A stretch of DNA of 64,000 bases from Terriglobales bacterium (GCA_025462725.1 JAOAPE010000012.1:169942-233941); one strand, 5' to 3'. Positions 1 to 9,642 are shown, counted from the first letter of the stretch. Made by a program: numbers and translations. The notes: generated by a model from the sequence alone, not told the origin.

Positions 1-75
1 TAGAAAAGCCTGCGGGACATACCTCTATCATAGTGGCGTGTGGAAGAATCCGGAAAGCTGGTCTAGCATGTATGG

Positions 76-1245
76 ATGATCGGTCTTAGCCGTATCGCCA
101 GCGACATCGCACAATCTGAGATCCGCGTGATGTCGGTCGAGTGCGAACGAGTGCGCGGCGTGAATCTGGCGCAAGGCGTTTGCGACACCGAAGTTCCGCT
201 GACGGTCCGCCGCGCAGCCGCGGCCGCGATTGAATCCGGTGCAAATCAATACACGCGTCTCGACGGCATCCCGACCCTGCGTCAAGCGATTGCGAACAAG
301 CTGCGTGACTACAACGGACTGAATGTCGATCCCGAGCGAGAAGTGCTGGTCACATCCGGAGCTACCGGCGGATTTTCAGCGGCCTGCCTCGCACTGCTGA
401 ACCCTGGTGATGAGGTGATCATCTTCGAGCCATTCTACGGATACCATACGCACACCCTCACGGCCATGAATGTGGTTCCTGTGTTTGTCCGCTTGGCAGC
501 ACCCGATTGGAATTTCGATCCCGCAGACGTGGAAGGTGCGATCACACCACGCACTCGTGCCGTTGTGATCAATTCTCCGGCCAATCCGTCAGGAAAAGTC
601 TTCAGCAGAGGTGAATTGCAATCACTCGCGGAGATCGTCATCCGCCACGACTTATTGCTGATCACGGATGAGATTTACGAATACTTCCTGTATGACGGCC
701 ATCAGCACATCAGTGCCGCATCATTGCCCGGCATGGCCGAGCGCACCATCACCATCTCCGGTTTTTCCAAGACCTTCAGCATCACCGGATGGCGCGTCGG
801 ATATCTAGCCTGTCCGGCAAAATGGAAGACCGCCATCGGATACTTCCACGATCTCGCATACGTCTGTGCACCATCTCCGTTTCAGCACGGCGCGGCTGCC
901 GGGCTCAACGACCTCGATGCCAGCTTCTATTCCGATCTCCGCCGTGAGTATCTGCAGAAGCGCGACATGCTTTGCCAGGCGCTTACGGTCGCGGGGCTGA
1001 CTCCATCGATCCCGCAAGGCTCTTATTACGTCCTCGCCGACTCATCCTCTCTCGCCGGATCCAATAGCAAGCAGAAGGCGATGACTTTACTGAATGAAAC
1101 CGGTGTCGCCAGCGTGCCCGGTGCGGCCTTTTATCATGACAATTCCGGTGACAACCTCTTACGATTCTGCTTCGCCAAGAAGACCGAAGATTTGGAAAAT
1201 GCCTGTGGGCGCCTCCAGCGCCTGCGATCACCCGCCGCCGTATGA
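76..1245 (+). CDS. PLP-dependent class I/II aminotransferase
   Basis: A 389-residue fold-type I aminotransferase, expected to move an amino group between an amino acid and a 2-oxo acid in the cytoplasm. The pyridoxal-phosphate lysine lies in SGFSKTFSITGWRVGY (K232). NSPANPSG (about 166-173) and ITDEIYEYF (about 197-205) are the usual cofactor and substrate loops. The C-terminal RFCFAKK carries the arginine that normally binds the substrate carboxylate. The ATG at 76 is the first in frame after a stop at 64-66, but there is no clear ribosome binding site; Met19 is a possible alternative. The gene stands alone before the efflux cluster, so the substrate cannot be inferred. Aspartate, kynurenine or branched-chain specificities are all possible. 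Confidence 0.85.
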   Translation: MIGLSRIASDIAQSEIRVMSVECERVRGVNLAQGVCDTEVPLTVRRAAAAAIESGANQYTRLDGIPTLRQAIANKLRDYNGLNVDPEREVLVTSGATGGFSAACLALLNPGDEVIIFEPFYGYHTHTLTAMNVVPVFVRLAAPDWNFDPADVEGAITPRTRAVVINSPANPSGKVFSRGELQSLAEIVIRHDLLLITDEIYEYFLYDGHQHISAASLPGMAERTITISGFSKTFSITGWRVGYLACPAKWKTAIGYFHDLAYVCAPSPFQHGAAAGLNDLDASFYSDLRREYLQKRDMLCQALTVAGLTPSIPQGSYYVLADSSSLAGSNSKQKAMTLLNETGVASVPGAAFYHDNSGDNLLRFCFAKKTEDLENACGRLQRLRSPAAV

Positions 1246-1335
1246 TTTCCACAATGCATCCATAAACTTCTGAACCGAACAACCACACGGGAGCATCCAT
1301 TCCAGAATGCCAGCGTCCGTGCTAGTTTATTAATA

Positions 1336-2442
1336 ATGAACAGTTTGAAACCTAAATTCACCATTGCAGTCGTCGCGGGGATTACCTTGATAGCAGCCCT
1401 ATCAGGTTGCGGCAGCAGTGACGCTGCGAAATCTGCTGCGGCCGCTCCGCAAATGCCCCCCGCTGCCGTGACCATGGTTACAGCACAGCCTGCGTCCGTG
1501 AACGATGCTTCCGAATATGTCGCCACGCTGAAATCTCGCGGTTCTTCCGTCATCAACCCGCAAGTGGAAGGGCAGATCACCAACATTTATGTGAAGTCAG
1601 GCGCGCGCGTAAACGCGGGAACGCCGCTCATGCAGATCGATCCGCTGAAGCAACAGGCCACTGTGGGCAGCCAGGAAGCCACTCACGCAGCGAAGATCGC
1701 CAACGTGAAGTATGCGGAGCAACAACTGGGTCGCACAAAGCAACTGGCGTCCGATGGCGTTGTAAGCCGTCAGCAACTGGACGAAGCGCAAGCCGCCTAC
1801 GATTCCGCCAAAGCGGAACTGAACGCTCTCGACGCGCAGGTTCGTGAGCAAAGGGTCCAGCTAAAGTATTTCACCGTGGCCGCGCCTACGGCGGGCATCG
1901 TTGGTGACGTCCCCGTTCATGTCGGCGACCGCGTCACCACTAATACAATCCTCACCACGGTTGATGAGCCGGGAAATCTGGAACTCTATCTTTCCGTCCC
2001 TGTTGAAAAAGCCGGCGAACTGGGGATGAACAAGTCTGTCGAGGTGCTCGATAGCTCCGGAGCCAAGGTCGCGGAAGGACGCATCACCTTCATCTCGCCA
2101 AAAGTCGACGACCAGACGCAATCTATCTTGGTAAAGACGGCAGTCGATAACAAAGACGGCAAACTTCGCACCGCGCAATTTACCCGCGCGCGAATCATCT
2201 GGGGCTCGCGTCCGGGATTGCTGATCCCAGTGCTAGCCGTCTCTCGCATCAACGGACAATTTTTTACTTACGTCGCCGAAGGCGATGACAAGGGCCTGAA
2301 AGCTCACCAGAAACAGGTCAAGCTGGGGGAGATGGTGGGCAACAACTATGTTGTGCTTGATGGCATAAAGCCCGGTGAAAAAATCATTACTTCAGGAACG
2401 CAGATGTTGTTCGAAGGCGCGCCTGTTACTCCGAAAACCTAA
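1336..2442 (+). CDS. RND efflux periplasmic adaptor lipoprotein
   Basis: A 368-residue membrane-fusion protein of the AcrA/MexA type that joins an inner-membrane RND pump to a TolC channel. The N terminus is a lipoprotein signal with lipobox LSGC near residue 29. A first lipoyl half (about 80-100, YVKSGARVNAGTPLMQID) is followed by an alpha-helical hairpin (about 110-170), the second lipoyl half, a beta-barrel (LSVPVEKAGEL) and a membrane-proximal domain ending in VLDGIKPGEKIITSG. Length matches the family. The RND pump gene begins 31 bases downstream, so both are probably co-transcribed. No TetR-type repressor lies next to it, so local control is not visible. Confidence 0.93.
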   Translation: MNSLKPKFTIAVVAGITLIAALSGCGSSDAAKSAAAAPQMPPAAVTMVTAQPASVNDASEYVATLKSRGSSVINPQVEGQITNIYVKSGARVNAGTPLMQIDPLKQQATVGSQEATHAAKIANVKYAEQQLGRTKQLASDGVVSRQQLDEAQAAYDSAKAELNALDAQVREQRVQLKYFTVAAPTAGIVGDVPVHVGDRVTTNTILTTVDEPGNLELYLSVPVEKAGELGMNKSVEVLDSSGAKVAEGRITFISPKVDDQTQSILVKTAVDNKDGKLRTAQFTRARIIWGSRPGLLIPVLAVSRINGQFFTYVAEGDDKGLKAHQKQVKLGEMVGNNYVVLDGIKPGEKIITSGTQMLFEGAPVTPKT

Positions 2443-2473
2443 TCGCGTTCTCTTCAGGAAACCGAATTTATAA

Positions 2474-5400
2474 ATGTTCGTAGATTTTTTCATCAAGCGT
2501 CCCATCTTCGCGACAGTCTGCTCGCTGCTGATCATCCTGGCGGGCGCAGTGTCCATTCCTTCGCTGCCCATCGCGCAGTTTCCAAATCTTGCTCCGCCGC
2601 AAGTCACAGTTTCCAGCAACTATAACGGGGCCAGTGCACAGGTGGTTGAGACCGCTGTCACCATCCCGCTTGAGCAGCAGATCAACGGCGTTGAGGGAAT
2701 GAAGTACATCACCTCAAGCAGCGGTAATGACGGCACCAGTTCCATTACGACTACTTTTGACATCACGCGCGACGTTGACCTCGCCGCTGTAGATATCCAG
2801 AATCGCGTCAGTTCCGCTCAAGGACGCCTGCCCGCGGAAGTCAACAATACCGGCATCAGCATCACCAAGAGTGGCAACTCATTCGTCTTCGCCGCTGGCT
2901 TTTATTCTGAGAACAAACAGTACGACAGCCTTTTCATCAGCAACTATATTGACGTCTATTTGCGCGATGCGCTCAAGCGCATAAAGGGCGTCGGCGACGT
3001 CATCATCTTCGGCGAGCGCAAATATTCTATGCGCTTGTGGTTGGATCCGGTTCGCATGGCCAGCCGCAGTCTGACAGCCTCGGACGTGGTCAACGCTCTT
3101 CGCGAACAGAACGTGCAAGTCGCGGCGGGACAAGTGGGCCAGCAGCCTGCTCGTGCCGGGCAGGAATTTCAGATCAGTGTCCGCGCAGTCGGTCGCTTGA
3201 GCGAGCCCACTGAATTCGACAACATCATCGTGAAGTCCGGAGCAGACGGAACGCTGGTCAAGCTCAAAGACGTAGGTACTGCCGAACTCGGAGCTGAAAA
3301 TTACAACAGCAACCTGGAGTTCAACGGACACGAAGCCGTCGGCCTCGGCATTACGCAACTTACGAACGCCAATGCGCTTGAAGTCGATCGTGCGGCACGG
3401 GCGGAACTGGAACGCCTTTCAAAAACCTTCCCGCCCGGACTGAAATACCAGATTGCATTCAACACCACTACGGTCGTCGGCGAATCGATTCGCGACGTGG
3501 TTTACACGCTCGGCGAAGCGATTCTGCTGGTCATCCTCGTAATATTCATTTTTCTTCAGGATTGGCGCAGCACTTTTATTCCGGCGATCACAATTCCTGT
3601 ATCACTGATCGGCACATTCGCGTTCGTGAAGATGCTCGGATTTTCGATCAACACGCTTACGCTTTTCGGTATCACGCTGGCTACAGGACTCGTCGTTGAT
3701 GACGCCATCGTTGTCATTGAAAACGTTCAGCGGCACATCACCGAAGGATTGCACAATGCGCACAAAGCGGCGTCAGTCGCGATGGGTGAAGTCGCCGGAG
3801 CGGTGATCGCGACATCGCTGGTATTAATCGCTGTCTTCGTGCCAGTCGCATTCTTTCCCGGCACCACGGGCATTCTCTTTCGTCAATTCGCGCTGACCAT
3901 CGCGTTCTCGGTGGCAATATCGGCGTTCAACGCGCTCACGCTTACTCCCGCCCTGTCAGCTCTGTTGTTGGGCAAACCGCACGCGGAACCTAAGTTTTTC
4001 CGCGGAGTGAACCGCGTCATCAATGGAATCATTGAAGGATATCGCCGCGCGCTCAGTCAGGTTTTGCGTGTCCGCGTTGTTACCCTAGTGGTGTTTGTTG
4101 TATTGCTCGCATTCACCTATTGGTTCTATCAGCGTGTGCCTAAAGGATTCGTGCCGGAAGAAGATCAGGGATACTTCATCACCGTGGTCCAAGCACCGGA
4201 AGGCGCGTCGCTCGAATACACCACAAACATCTGCCGCCAGGTTTCGCAGGTCCTGATGAAAGCGCCTGAAGTCGGCGGCGTGTTTTCCGTGCCTGGGTTC
4301 AGTTTTGGTGGCAGCGCTCCCAATCGCGCACTGGTTTTCGCTCCAATGAAGGAATTATCAGAGCGCAAAGGCGAAGAGCATTCGGTGAACGCTGTCATCA
4401 ATCGTCTGCGAGGGCCACTCTTCGGCATCAACGGCGCTATCGTTGTGTCCTTCGCCCCACCGCCAGTGCAGGGCTTGGGCTCTTTCGGCGGATTCCAATT
4501 CATTGTTCAGGACCTCGGCGGACACTCCCTCGAAGAATTCGCCAACATAACGCAGAACATGGTGCGGCAGGGAAATGCGGACAAAGGGCTATCGCGCCTG
4601 TTCACCAGTTACACGGCGAGCGATCCGCAGTTTGTTGTGACTATCGATCGCGAAAAAGCGAAGGCGCTGCAAGTACCTCTGAAGCAGATCACTGACACCT
4701 TGCAGATTTACATGGGTTCGCAATACGTGAACGATTTCGATTTCAACAATCGCTCATATCGCGTGTACGTGCAGGCGGACAAGGCCTTTCGCTCGAATCC
4801 GAAGGACATCAACCAGTTCTACGTTCGCTCTGATCGCAACCAAATGATCCCGCTGGACAATCTCGTTGCGGTGACGCAATCCACTACGCCGCAGGTCATC
4901 AGCCACTACAACCTGTTCCGCTCGGCTGAGATTGACGGCTCTGCTGCGGTTGGCCGCAGCTCCGGCGACGCCATCAATAGCATGGAAGAACTTGCAAAAA
5001 AGGCGCTTCCCAAGAACACGAGCTTCGCGTGGACGGGATTGTCACTCGAAGAAATCCAATCTGGTGGACAAGCAGCCATGCTCTTCGGACTTGGCATGCT
5101 GGTCGTATATTTGACGCTCGCTGCGCAATACGAAAGCTTCTCGCTGCCATTCATTGTGATGTTGTCAGTCCCTATGGCCGTATTGGGAGCAGTGGGAGCG
5201 CAATCGCTCCGGGGATTGCAGAACGACGTTTACTGCCAGATCGGACTGGTCATGCTCATCGGCATCTCCAGCAAGAACGCCATCCTTATTGTTGAATTCG
5301 CCGAACAATTGCGCGCTCGTGGGATGTCCATCGCTGAGGCGGCGGTGGAGGCGGCACGGATCAGGTTGCGTCCCATCCTGATGACCTCGCTGGCATTCAT

Positions 5401-5581
5401 CCTCGGTGTGTTGCCTCTTGTAACAGCCAGCGGCGCTGGACGCGCAGGCCGGCAATCTGTCGGAACCACAGTCTTCGGCGGCATGCTCTTGGCAACGGCG
5501 TTGAACCTGTTCTTTATCCCGGCTCTTTACGTCCTGCTGAAAACGGTGACCAGCAAGAAGTCCCAAGCTACTGCGGCTTAG
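2474..5581 (+). CDS. RND multidrug efflux pump, HAE1 (AcrB-like) family
   Basis: A 1035-residue inner-membrane proton/drug antiporter of the AcrB/MexB family. The start FFIKRPIFATV is the standard RND N terminus. The proton-relay aspartates are present in ATGLVVDDAIVVIENV (D409, D410), and the partner lysine sits in GISSKNAILIVEFAEQ in TM10. Two large periplasmic loops follow TM1 and TM7, as expected for porter and docking domains, and the length is typical. It follows its adaptor by 31 bases and precedes a TolC-type channel, making a complete tripartite set. The substrate range cannot be read from the sequence. Confidence 0.96.
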   Translation: MFVDFFIKRPIFATVCSLLIILAGAVSIPSLPIAQFPNLAPPQVTVSSNYNGASAQVVETAVTIPLEQQINGVEGMKYITSSSGNDGTSSITTTFDITRDVDLAAVDIQNRVSSAQGRLPAEVNNTGISITKSGNSFVFAAGFYSENKQYDSLFISNYIDVYLRDALKRIKGVGDVIIFGERKYSMRLWLDPVRMASRSLTASDVVNALREQNVQVAAGQVGQQPARAGQEFQISVRAVGRLSEPTEFDNIIVKSGADGTLVKLKDVGTAELGAENYNSNLEFNGHEAVGLGITQLTNANALEVDRAARAELERLSKTFPPGLKYQIAFNTTTVVGESIRDVVYTLGEAILLVILVIFIFLQDWRSTFIPAITIPVSLIGTFAFVKMLGFSINTLTLFGITLATGLVVDDAIVVIENVQRHITEGLHNAHKAASVAMGEVAGAVIATSLVLIAVFVPVAFFPGTTGILFRQFALTIAFSVAISAFNALTLTPALSALLLGKPHAEPKFFRGVNRVINGIIEGYRRALSQVLRVRVVTLVVFVVLLAFTYWFYQRVPKGFVPEEDQGYFITVVQAPEGASLEYTTNICRQVSQVLMKAPEVGGVFSVPGFSFGGSAPNRALVFAPMKELSERKGEEHSVNAVINRLRGPLFGINGAIVVSFAPPPVQGLGSFGGFQFIVQDLGGHSLEEFANITQNMVRQGNADKGLSRLFTSYTASDPQFVVTIDREKAKALQVPLKQITDTLQIYMGSQYVNDFDFNNRSYRVYVQADKAFRSNPKDINQFYVRSDRNQMIPLDNLVAVTQSTTPQVISHYNLFRSAEIDGSAAVGRSSGDAINSMEELAKKALPKNTSFAWTGLSLEEIQSGGQAAMLFGLGMLVVYLTLAAQYESFSLPFIVMLSVPMAVLGAVGAQSLRGLQNDVYCQIGLVMLIGISSKNAILIVEFAEQLRARGMSIAEAAVEAARIRLRPILMTSLAFILGVLPLVTASGAGRAGRQSVGTTVFGGMLLATALNLFFIPALYVLLKTVTSKKSQATAA

Positions 5582-5770
5582 GCTGTCTATACCCAAACTC
5601 TTGCATCTCAGCTGTTTGTGGCATCATCTTTATTGGGTTGAGCACCTTGGCGCAATTCGGAAAGACTGCCAGCCGGCCGTACTAATTCCGAACAATCAGG
5701 ATTGCAGCGGACACGCGCTAGAGGGCTTGTTCCACCGGAGGGCTTGTTTCTGATGCAGGAGAGAAGAAAG

Positions 5771-7171
5771 ATGTTCCGAGTAAGATTCGTTGGTCTTGGG
5801 CTTCTCGCTTTCTCTCTTGCCCACACCGCCGCGGCGCAAAACGGAGCTGGGCAAAGCCCAGCGGCGACTCAGTCCAATGCCGTTGCCAGCCAAACCGGAA
5901 ACCCAAGTACCGTTCCACTCACTTTGCAGGACACGATCGAGCGCGCGCTCCGCACGAACCTCAGTGTCTTCTTGACGAATCAGGCCACCGCTTCAGCCCG
6001 CGGACAGCGCCTTCGCGTTCTCAGCCAATTGCTGCCTAATATTTCATCCGGCGTCATCGAAACTAGACAGCAGGAAAATCTGGAGACGTTTGGGATCAAA
6101 GTCCCGGGCCTTCCTTCCGTAGTGGGGCCCTTCAGCTACTTTGACGCGCGAGTCTCCCTTTCGCAATCGCTCTTCGATCTTGCGAAGATCGACCGTGCTC
6201 GCGCCTCAAATCAGGATGTCTTTGCCGCTCAGTTCAGCTATCAGGACGCAAGAAATGTCATCGTCACCGCAGTAGCCTCAGGATATCTCCGCGCATTGTC
6301 TGATGCGTCGCGCATTATCGCTGCTCAAGCACAGGTCGATACCGCTCGCGCGCTCTACAACAAAGCCGTTGATCTTCACAACGCAGGGCTGTCACCCGCG
6401 ATCGACTCTGTTCGCGCACAGGTGGAACTACAAGCCAGGCAGCAGCAGCTTATCGTCGCCAAGAACGCTTACTCCAAAGATCTACTTAGCATTGCCCGCG
6501 CCATCGGATTGCCATTGCAACAAGGGCAGAACATCGAACTTACAGAGAAGATCCCTTATGCGCCGCTTGAAAATGTCACTCTCGACCAAGCCATCGAACG
6601 CGCTGCAGTCACTCGGTCGGACTTGAAGAGCATCGCGGCCAGACTTCGCTCGGCAGAACTGAACCGCAAGGCAGCCTCTGCCCAGCGATTACCGTCTTTC
6701 AGTGCAGACGCTGATTACGGCGCCACCGGAATCACGCCAGGTTCTTCGGTCTCTACGTTCCACGTGACAGGTGCGATTCGGATGCCGATCTTTTTAGGTG
6801 GCAGGATAGAGGGCGATGTCCTGCAAGCCGACGCGGCCCTCCAACAACTGCGCGCGCAGTTAAACGATTTGCGTGCTCAGGCGGAGTTCGAAGTTCGCTC
6901 CGCATTTCTTGACCTGAACTCCGCGGCCGACCAGGTTCGCGTCACAATGAGTACCGTGGATCTCGCTCGGCAAGCGCTGACACAGTCGCAGGACCGTTTC
7001 GCTTCCGGCGTCGCGGACAATCTGGAAGTGGTGCAGGCGCAAGAGGCATTCGCGAATGCGAACGAGAATTACATAGCGAGTCTTTTTTCATACAACGTTA
7101 GCAAGCTCGGACTGGCGCGCGCACTTGGAGTGGCAGAGACTGAGGGCCGGGCATTTGTGGAAGGAAAGTAA
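5771..7171 (+). CDS. TolC-family outer-membrane efflux channel
   Basis: An outer-membrane factor of about 466 residues with a signal peptide (MFRVRFVGLGLLAFSLAHT, cleavage near AAAQ) and two long alpha-helical repeats typical of TolC/OprM, e.g. LTLQDTIERALRTNLSVFL near the N terminus and LDQAIERAAVTRSDLKSI in the middle. The reading frame is open from 5702, but ATG 5771 is chosen because an AGGAGA ribosome binding site lies about 8 bases upstream and the signal peptide then starts properly. It follows the RND pump after about 190 bases and is followed 2 bases later by an EmrA-type adaptor, so it may serve both pump systems. Confidence 0.92.
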   Translation: MFRVRFVGLGLLAFSLAHTAAAQNGAGQSPAATQSNAVASQTGNPSTVPLTLQDTIERALRTNLSVFLTNQATASARGQRLRVLSQLLPNISSGVIETRQQENLETFGIKVPGLPSVVGPFSYFDARVSLSQSLFDLAKIDRARASNQDVFAAQFSYQDARNVIVTAVASGYLRALSDASRIIAAQAQVDTARALYNKAVDLHNAGLSPAIDSVRAQVELQARQQQLIVAKNAYSKDLLSIARAIGLPLQQGQNIELTEKIPYAPLENVTLDQAIERAAVTRSDLKSIAARLRSAELNRKAASAQRLPSFSADADYGATGITPGSSVSTFHVTGAIRMPIFLGGRIEGDVLQADAALQQLRAQLNDLRAQAEFEVRSAFLDLNSAADQVRVTMSTVDLARQALTQSQDRFASGVADNLEVVQAQEAFANANENYIASLFSYNVSKLGLARALGVAETEGRAFVEGK

Positions 7172-7173
7172 TC

Positions 7174-8424
7174 ATGGCAAACACAGTAAATGAGATTGAG
7201 GCGCCGGAGCAGGATAGAGTTCGTGCCGGCGAACTGCCGCCGGAACGTCCGCGGGGGAAGAGAAATCTGAAGCCACTGATGTTCGCCGGAGGCCTGTTGG
7301 CAGTGATCGTGGTTGTCGGATGGTGGTGGTACTCCGCGGGACGGGAGTCCACCGATGACGCGCAGATTGACGGACACATCTACTCGATCAGCGCGAGAAT
7401 CACGGGCCACGTGGTCAAAGTGAATGTGGATGACAATCAGTTAGTGAAAGCCGGCGACGTAGTGGCGGAGATTGATCCTTCCGACTACCAGGTCACGCTC
7501 CAGCGCCTCGAAGCAGAGCTGGCAGATGCAAAGGCGAATGCAGAATCGGCGCGGACTGGCCTTCCTATCACATCGGCGACCACTTCAAGCCAGGTGGAGT
7601 CTGCGCGTGCCGACGTAGAAAACAACCAAGCAGGATTACAGGCATCGCAGCAGCAATATCAAGCTTCCGCTGCTCGGTTGCGCGAAGCGGAAGCGAACAA
7701 CGTCAAGGCGCAGGCAGATCTCAACCGTTACAAACAACTTGTTCAGAAAGACGAGATCTCAAAACAGCAATACGACCAGTCTGTCGCGGCCGCACAAGCC
7801 AGCGCCGCCACAGTGGAAGCGGCGCAGGCGGCACTCTCGGCTGCCCAGCAGCAAATCGCGCAATCCCGCGGAAAGATCACTCAGGCACAAGCCACGTTGC
7901 GCACGGCAAACACCGCGCCGCAGCAGGTGCAGAACTCACGCGCCAAGCTTTCCGCCGCGGAAGCACAGGTACAAAAGGCGCAAGCCAACTTGGATCAGGC
8001 AAAACTGAATCTGCAATATACGAAGATCGTCGCTCCCGTGAACGGTATCGTCGGAAGAAAAACAGTCGAAGCGGGGCAGAATGTTCAGCCCGGTCAGCAG
8101 TTGATGTCACTGGTTTCGCTCGACGATGTTTGGGTCACTGCGAATTACAAGGAGACGCAGCTAAAGAAAATGCGAGTAGGGCAGGAAGCCCACATTGAAG
8201 TGGACGCCTACGGCAGAGAGTATAAAGGACACATAGAGAGCATCGGTGGCGCCAGTGGCGCACGCTTCAGCTTGCTGCCTCCGGAGAACGCAACGGGAAA
8301 TTACGTGAAGGTGGTGCAGCGTATCCCGGTGAAGATCGTGTTCGAGCAGGGCGAGAATTCTGATCGCGCATTGCGCCCTGGAATGTCAGTCACAGCAACC
8401 GTTCTCCTCAGAGAGAAAAAGTAA
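7174..8424 (+). CDS. HlyD/EmrA-type membrane-fusion adaptor
   Basis: A 416-residue inner-membrane-anchored adaptor with one TM segment (about 33-50, PLMFAGGLLAVIVVVGWWWY), then STDDAQIDGHIYSISARITG, the classic EmrA/HlyD biotinyl-lipoyl signature, a long coiled-coil hairpin rich in Ala/Gln (about 105-275) and the closing domain IVAPVNGIVGRKTVEAGQNV. EmrA proteins normally act with an EmrB-type MFS transporter and TolC. Here TolC is immediately upstream but no MFS gene follows; the next gene, one base away, is a cytidylate-kinase-like protein. The transporter partner is therefore elsewhere or different. Confidence 0.92.
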   Translation: MANTVNEIEAPEQDRVRAGELPPERPRGKRNLKPLMFAGGLLAVIVVVGWWWYSAGRESTDDAQIDGHIYSISARITGHVVKVNVDDNQLVKAGDVVAEIDPSDYQVTLQRLEAELADAKANAESARTGLPITSATTSSQVESARADVENNQAGLQASQQQYQASAARLREAEANNVKAQADLNRYKQLVQKDEISKQQYDQSVAAAQASAATVEAAQAALSAAQQQIAQSRGKITQAQATLRTANTAPQQVQNSRAKLSAAEAQVQKAQANLDQAKLNLQYTKIVAPVNGIVGRKTVEAGQNVQPGQQLMSLVSLDDVWVTANYKETQLKKMRVGQEAHIEVDAYGREYKGHIESIGGASGARFSLLPPENATGNYVKVVQRIPVKIVFEQGENSDRALRPGMSVTATVLLREKK

Positions 8425-8425
8425 C

Positions 8426-9067
8426 GTGGACATAAAAGTAGTCAGCATCGAGCGTGAATTCGGCAGCGGCGCAAGTTTTATCGCCGAGCGCCTGGCCAAG
8501 CGGTTGGGATGGGAACTGCTCGACCAGTCCCTCACGCAGAAGATCGCGGAGCTGGCGAAGGTCAAGCCTGAGGTTGTCAGCCGCTGCGATGAACATAATG
8601 ATTCGGGACTGTATCGGCTTGCGAAGGTTTTCGCCCGAGGTAGTTACGAGCGCATTTTGCCCACGACCGGGCAGGAATCCTTTGACACTGACCGCATGGT
8701 GCAACTCGTGACGCAAGTCATAGAGAAGGCGGGAGAGAAGGGGAATGCCGTCATCGTTGGACGCGGGGCTCCGTGGATCCTGCGCAATCGCAAAGACACA
8801 TTCCACGTCTTTGTTTATGCTCCGCGCGAGGACAAGGTTAAGCGGGTGATGTCGCTGGGGAAAACCGAAGCCGAAGCAGTTGAATTGGTCGACACCATTG
8901 ACGAAGAGCGTAGAGCATTTATCAAGCGCTACTTCGGCAAAGAGTGGCCCACCCGACATCTCTACAACATGATGATCAATTCCAGCATGGGCGAAGATTA
9001 CGTTGTAGAAACAATTCTCAACTCCATCCACTCTTACTCAGCTTTGCCCCATATGCAAACCCGCTAG
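8426..9067 (+). CDS. Cytidylate-kinase-like P-loop protein
   Basis: A 213-residue protein of the cytidylate kinase-like family (PF13189 type). The N terminus VVSIEREFGSGASFIAERLA is a modified P-loop followed by GWELLDQSL, as in Cmk relatives. VGRGAPWILR and the closing HLYNMMINSS are family hallmarks. It probably binds a nucleotide, but whether it phosphorylates CMP is not shown; many relatives lack the full CMP-binding insert. The start is GTG at 8426, one base after the stop of the EmrA-type gene, so it should be co-transcribed with the efflux genes. An AT-rich promoter region for argR follows. Confidence 0.82.
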   Translation: MDIKVVSIEREFGSGASFIAERLAKRLGWELLDQSLTQKIAELAKVKPEVVSRCDEHNDSGLYRLAKVFARGSYERILPTTGQESFDTDRMVQLVTQVIEKAGEKGNAVIVGRGAPWILRNRKDTFHVFVYAPREDKVKRVMSLGKTEAEAVELVDTIDEERRAFIKRYFGKEWPTRHLYNMMINSSMGEDYVVETILNSIHSYSALPHMQTR

Positions 9068-9122
9068 CTTTTCCGTCAGCCTGCCTGCTGCAAATCAGAC
9101 CTTAAAATTTTCATATTTTTTC

Positions 9123-9152
9123 TTGACTCAGAAGTGAATTGCTGTTTATCAT
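9123..9152 (+). promoter_or_regulatory. Putative sigma-70 promoter of the arg operon
   Basis: TTGACT at 9123-9128 and TATCAT at 9147-9152 are separated by 18 bases, a near-consensus -35/-10 pair in an AT-rich island between the kinase-like gene and argR. Transcription would begin near 9159, inside the first ARG box. Assignment is by motif match only. Confidence 0.65.
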
Positions 9153-9190
9153 TATGTATAAATATTCATATAAGTGAATAAATATTCTAA
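9153..9190 (+). promoter_or_regulatory. Two tandem ARG boxes (ArgR operator)
   Basis: Two 18-bp imperfect palindromes match the ARG-box pattern TGAAT-N4-ATTCA. Box 1 (9153-9170) has core TGTATAAATATTCA, and box 2 (9173-9190) has core TGAATAAATATTCT. The gap is 2-3 bases depending on how the edges are drawn, and centre-to-centre distance is 20 bp, which suits one ArgR hexamer. Box 1 covers the expected transcription start and box 2 runs into the argR start codon, so binding would block the promoter of the whole operon. Confidence 0.8.
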
Positions 9191-9642
9191 TGACTAAAGC
9201 GACCCGCCAGAACGCGATTCTGAAGCTTTTAGAACAAGGCTCTCCCGCCAATCAGGACGCCCTGCGCAAAGCCTTGGCTAAGTTGGGTTTCAAGGTAGCG
9301 CAAGCCACGTTGTCACGCGACGTCCGCGAGCTAGGCCTGGTGAAATCTTCTGACGGGTACCAATTCGCACCAGGCGCGCCCGCAGCATTAGCGAATGAGC
9401 AAGTGCTGCCTTCCGCGCATCGCCTCGTCCGCGAGTTCGTTTTGGAAGTACGCGAAGCCCAGAACTTACTGGTGATCAAAACCTCTGTCGGCAGCGCACA
9501 GCCGGTGGCCGCGTCACTCGACGGCGAATCCTGGCCCGAAGTGATGGGCACCATCGCAGGGGACGACACCATATTGATGGTCACGCAGGACAACAAGTCG
9601 GCCCACAAGCTTGCATCGCGCATCCTGGAGTCTCTCGCCTGA
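9190..9642 (+). CDS. argR: Arginine repressor ArgR
   Basis: A 150-residue arginine-dependent DNA-binding repressor (ArgR/AhrC family). The N-terminal winged helix (about 1-70) contains QATLSRDVRELGLVK, matching the family's TxSRDI/V recognition helix. The C-terminal hexamerisation domain carries MGTIAGDDTILMV, whose GDD pair contacts arginine. Length is typical. No clear Shine-Dalgarno sequence precedes the ATG; the upstream bases are ARG box. It is the first gene of the arginine operon and overlaps argC by one base (TGATG), so it probably represses itself and all downstream arg genes. Confidence 0.95.
   Translation: MTKATRQNAILKLLEQGSPANQDALRKALAKLGFKVAQATLSRDVRELGLVKSSDGYQFAPGAPAALANEQVLPSAHRLVREFVLEVREAQNLLVIKTSVGSAQPVAASLDGESWPEVMGTIAGDDTILMVTQDNKSAHKLASRILESLA

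Noticed and set aside
5702..5770. Upstream start for the TolC-type gene
   Set aside because: It would place 23 charged residues before the signal peptide, and the good ribosome site precedes ATG 5771.
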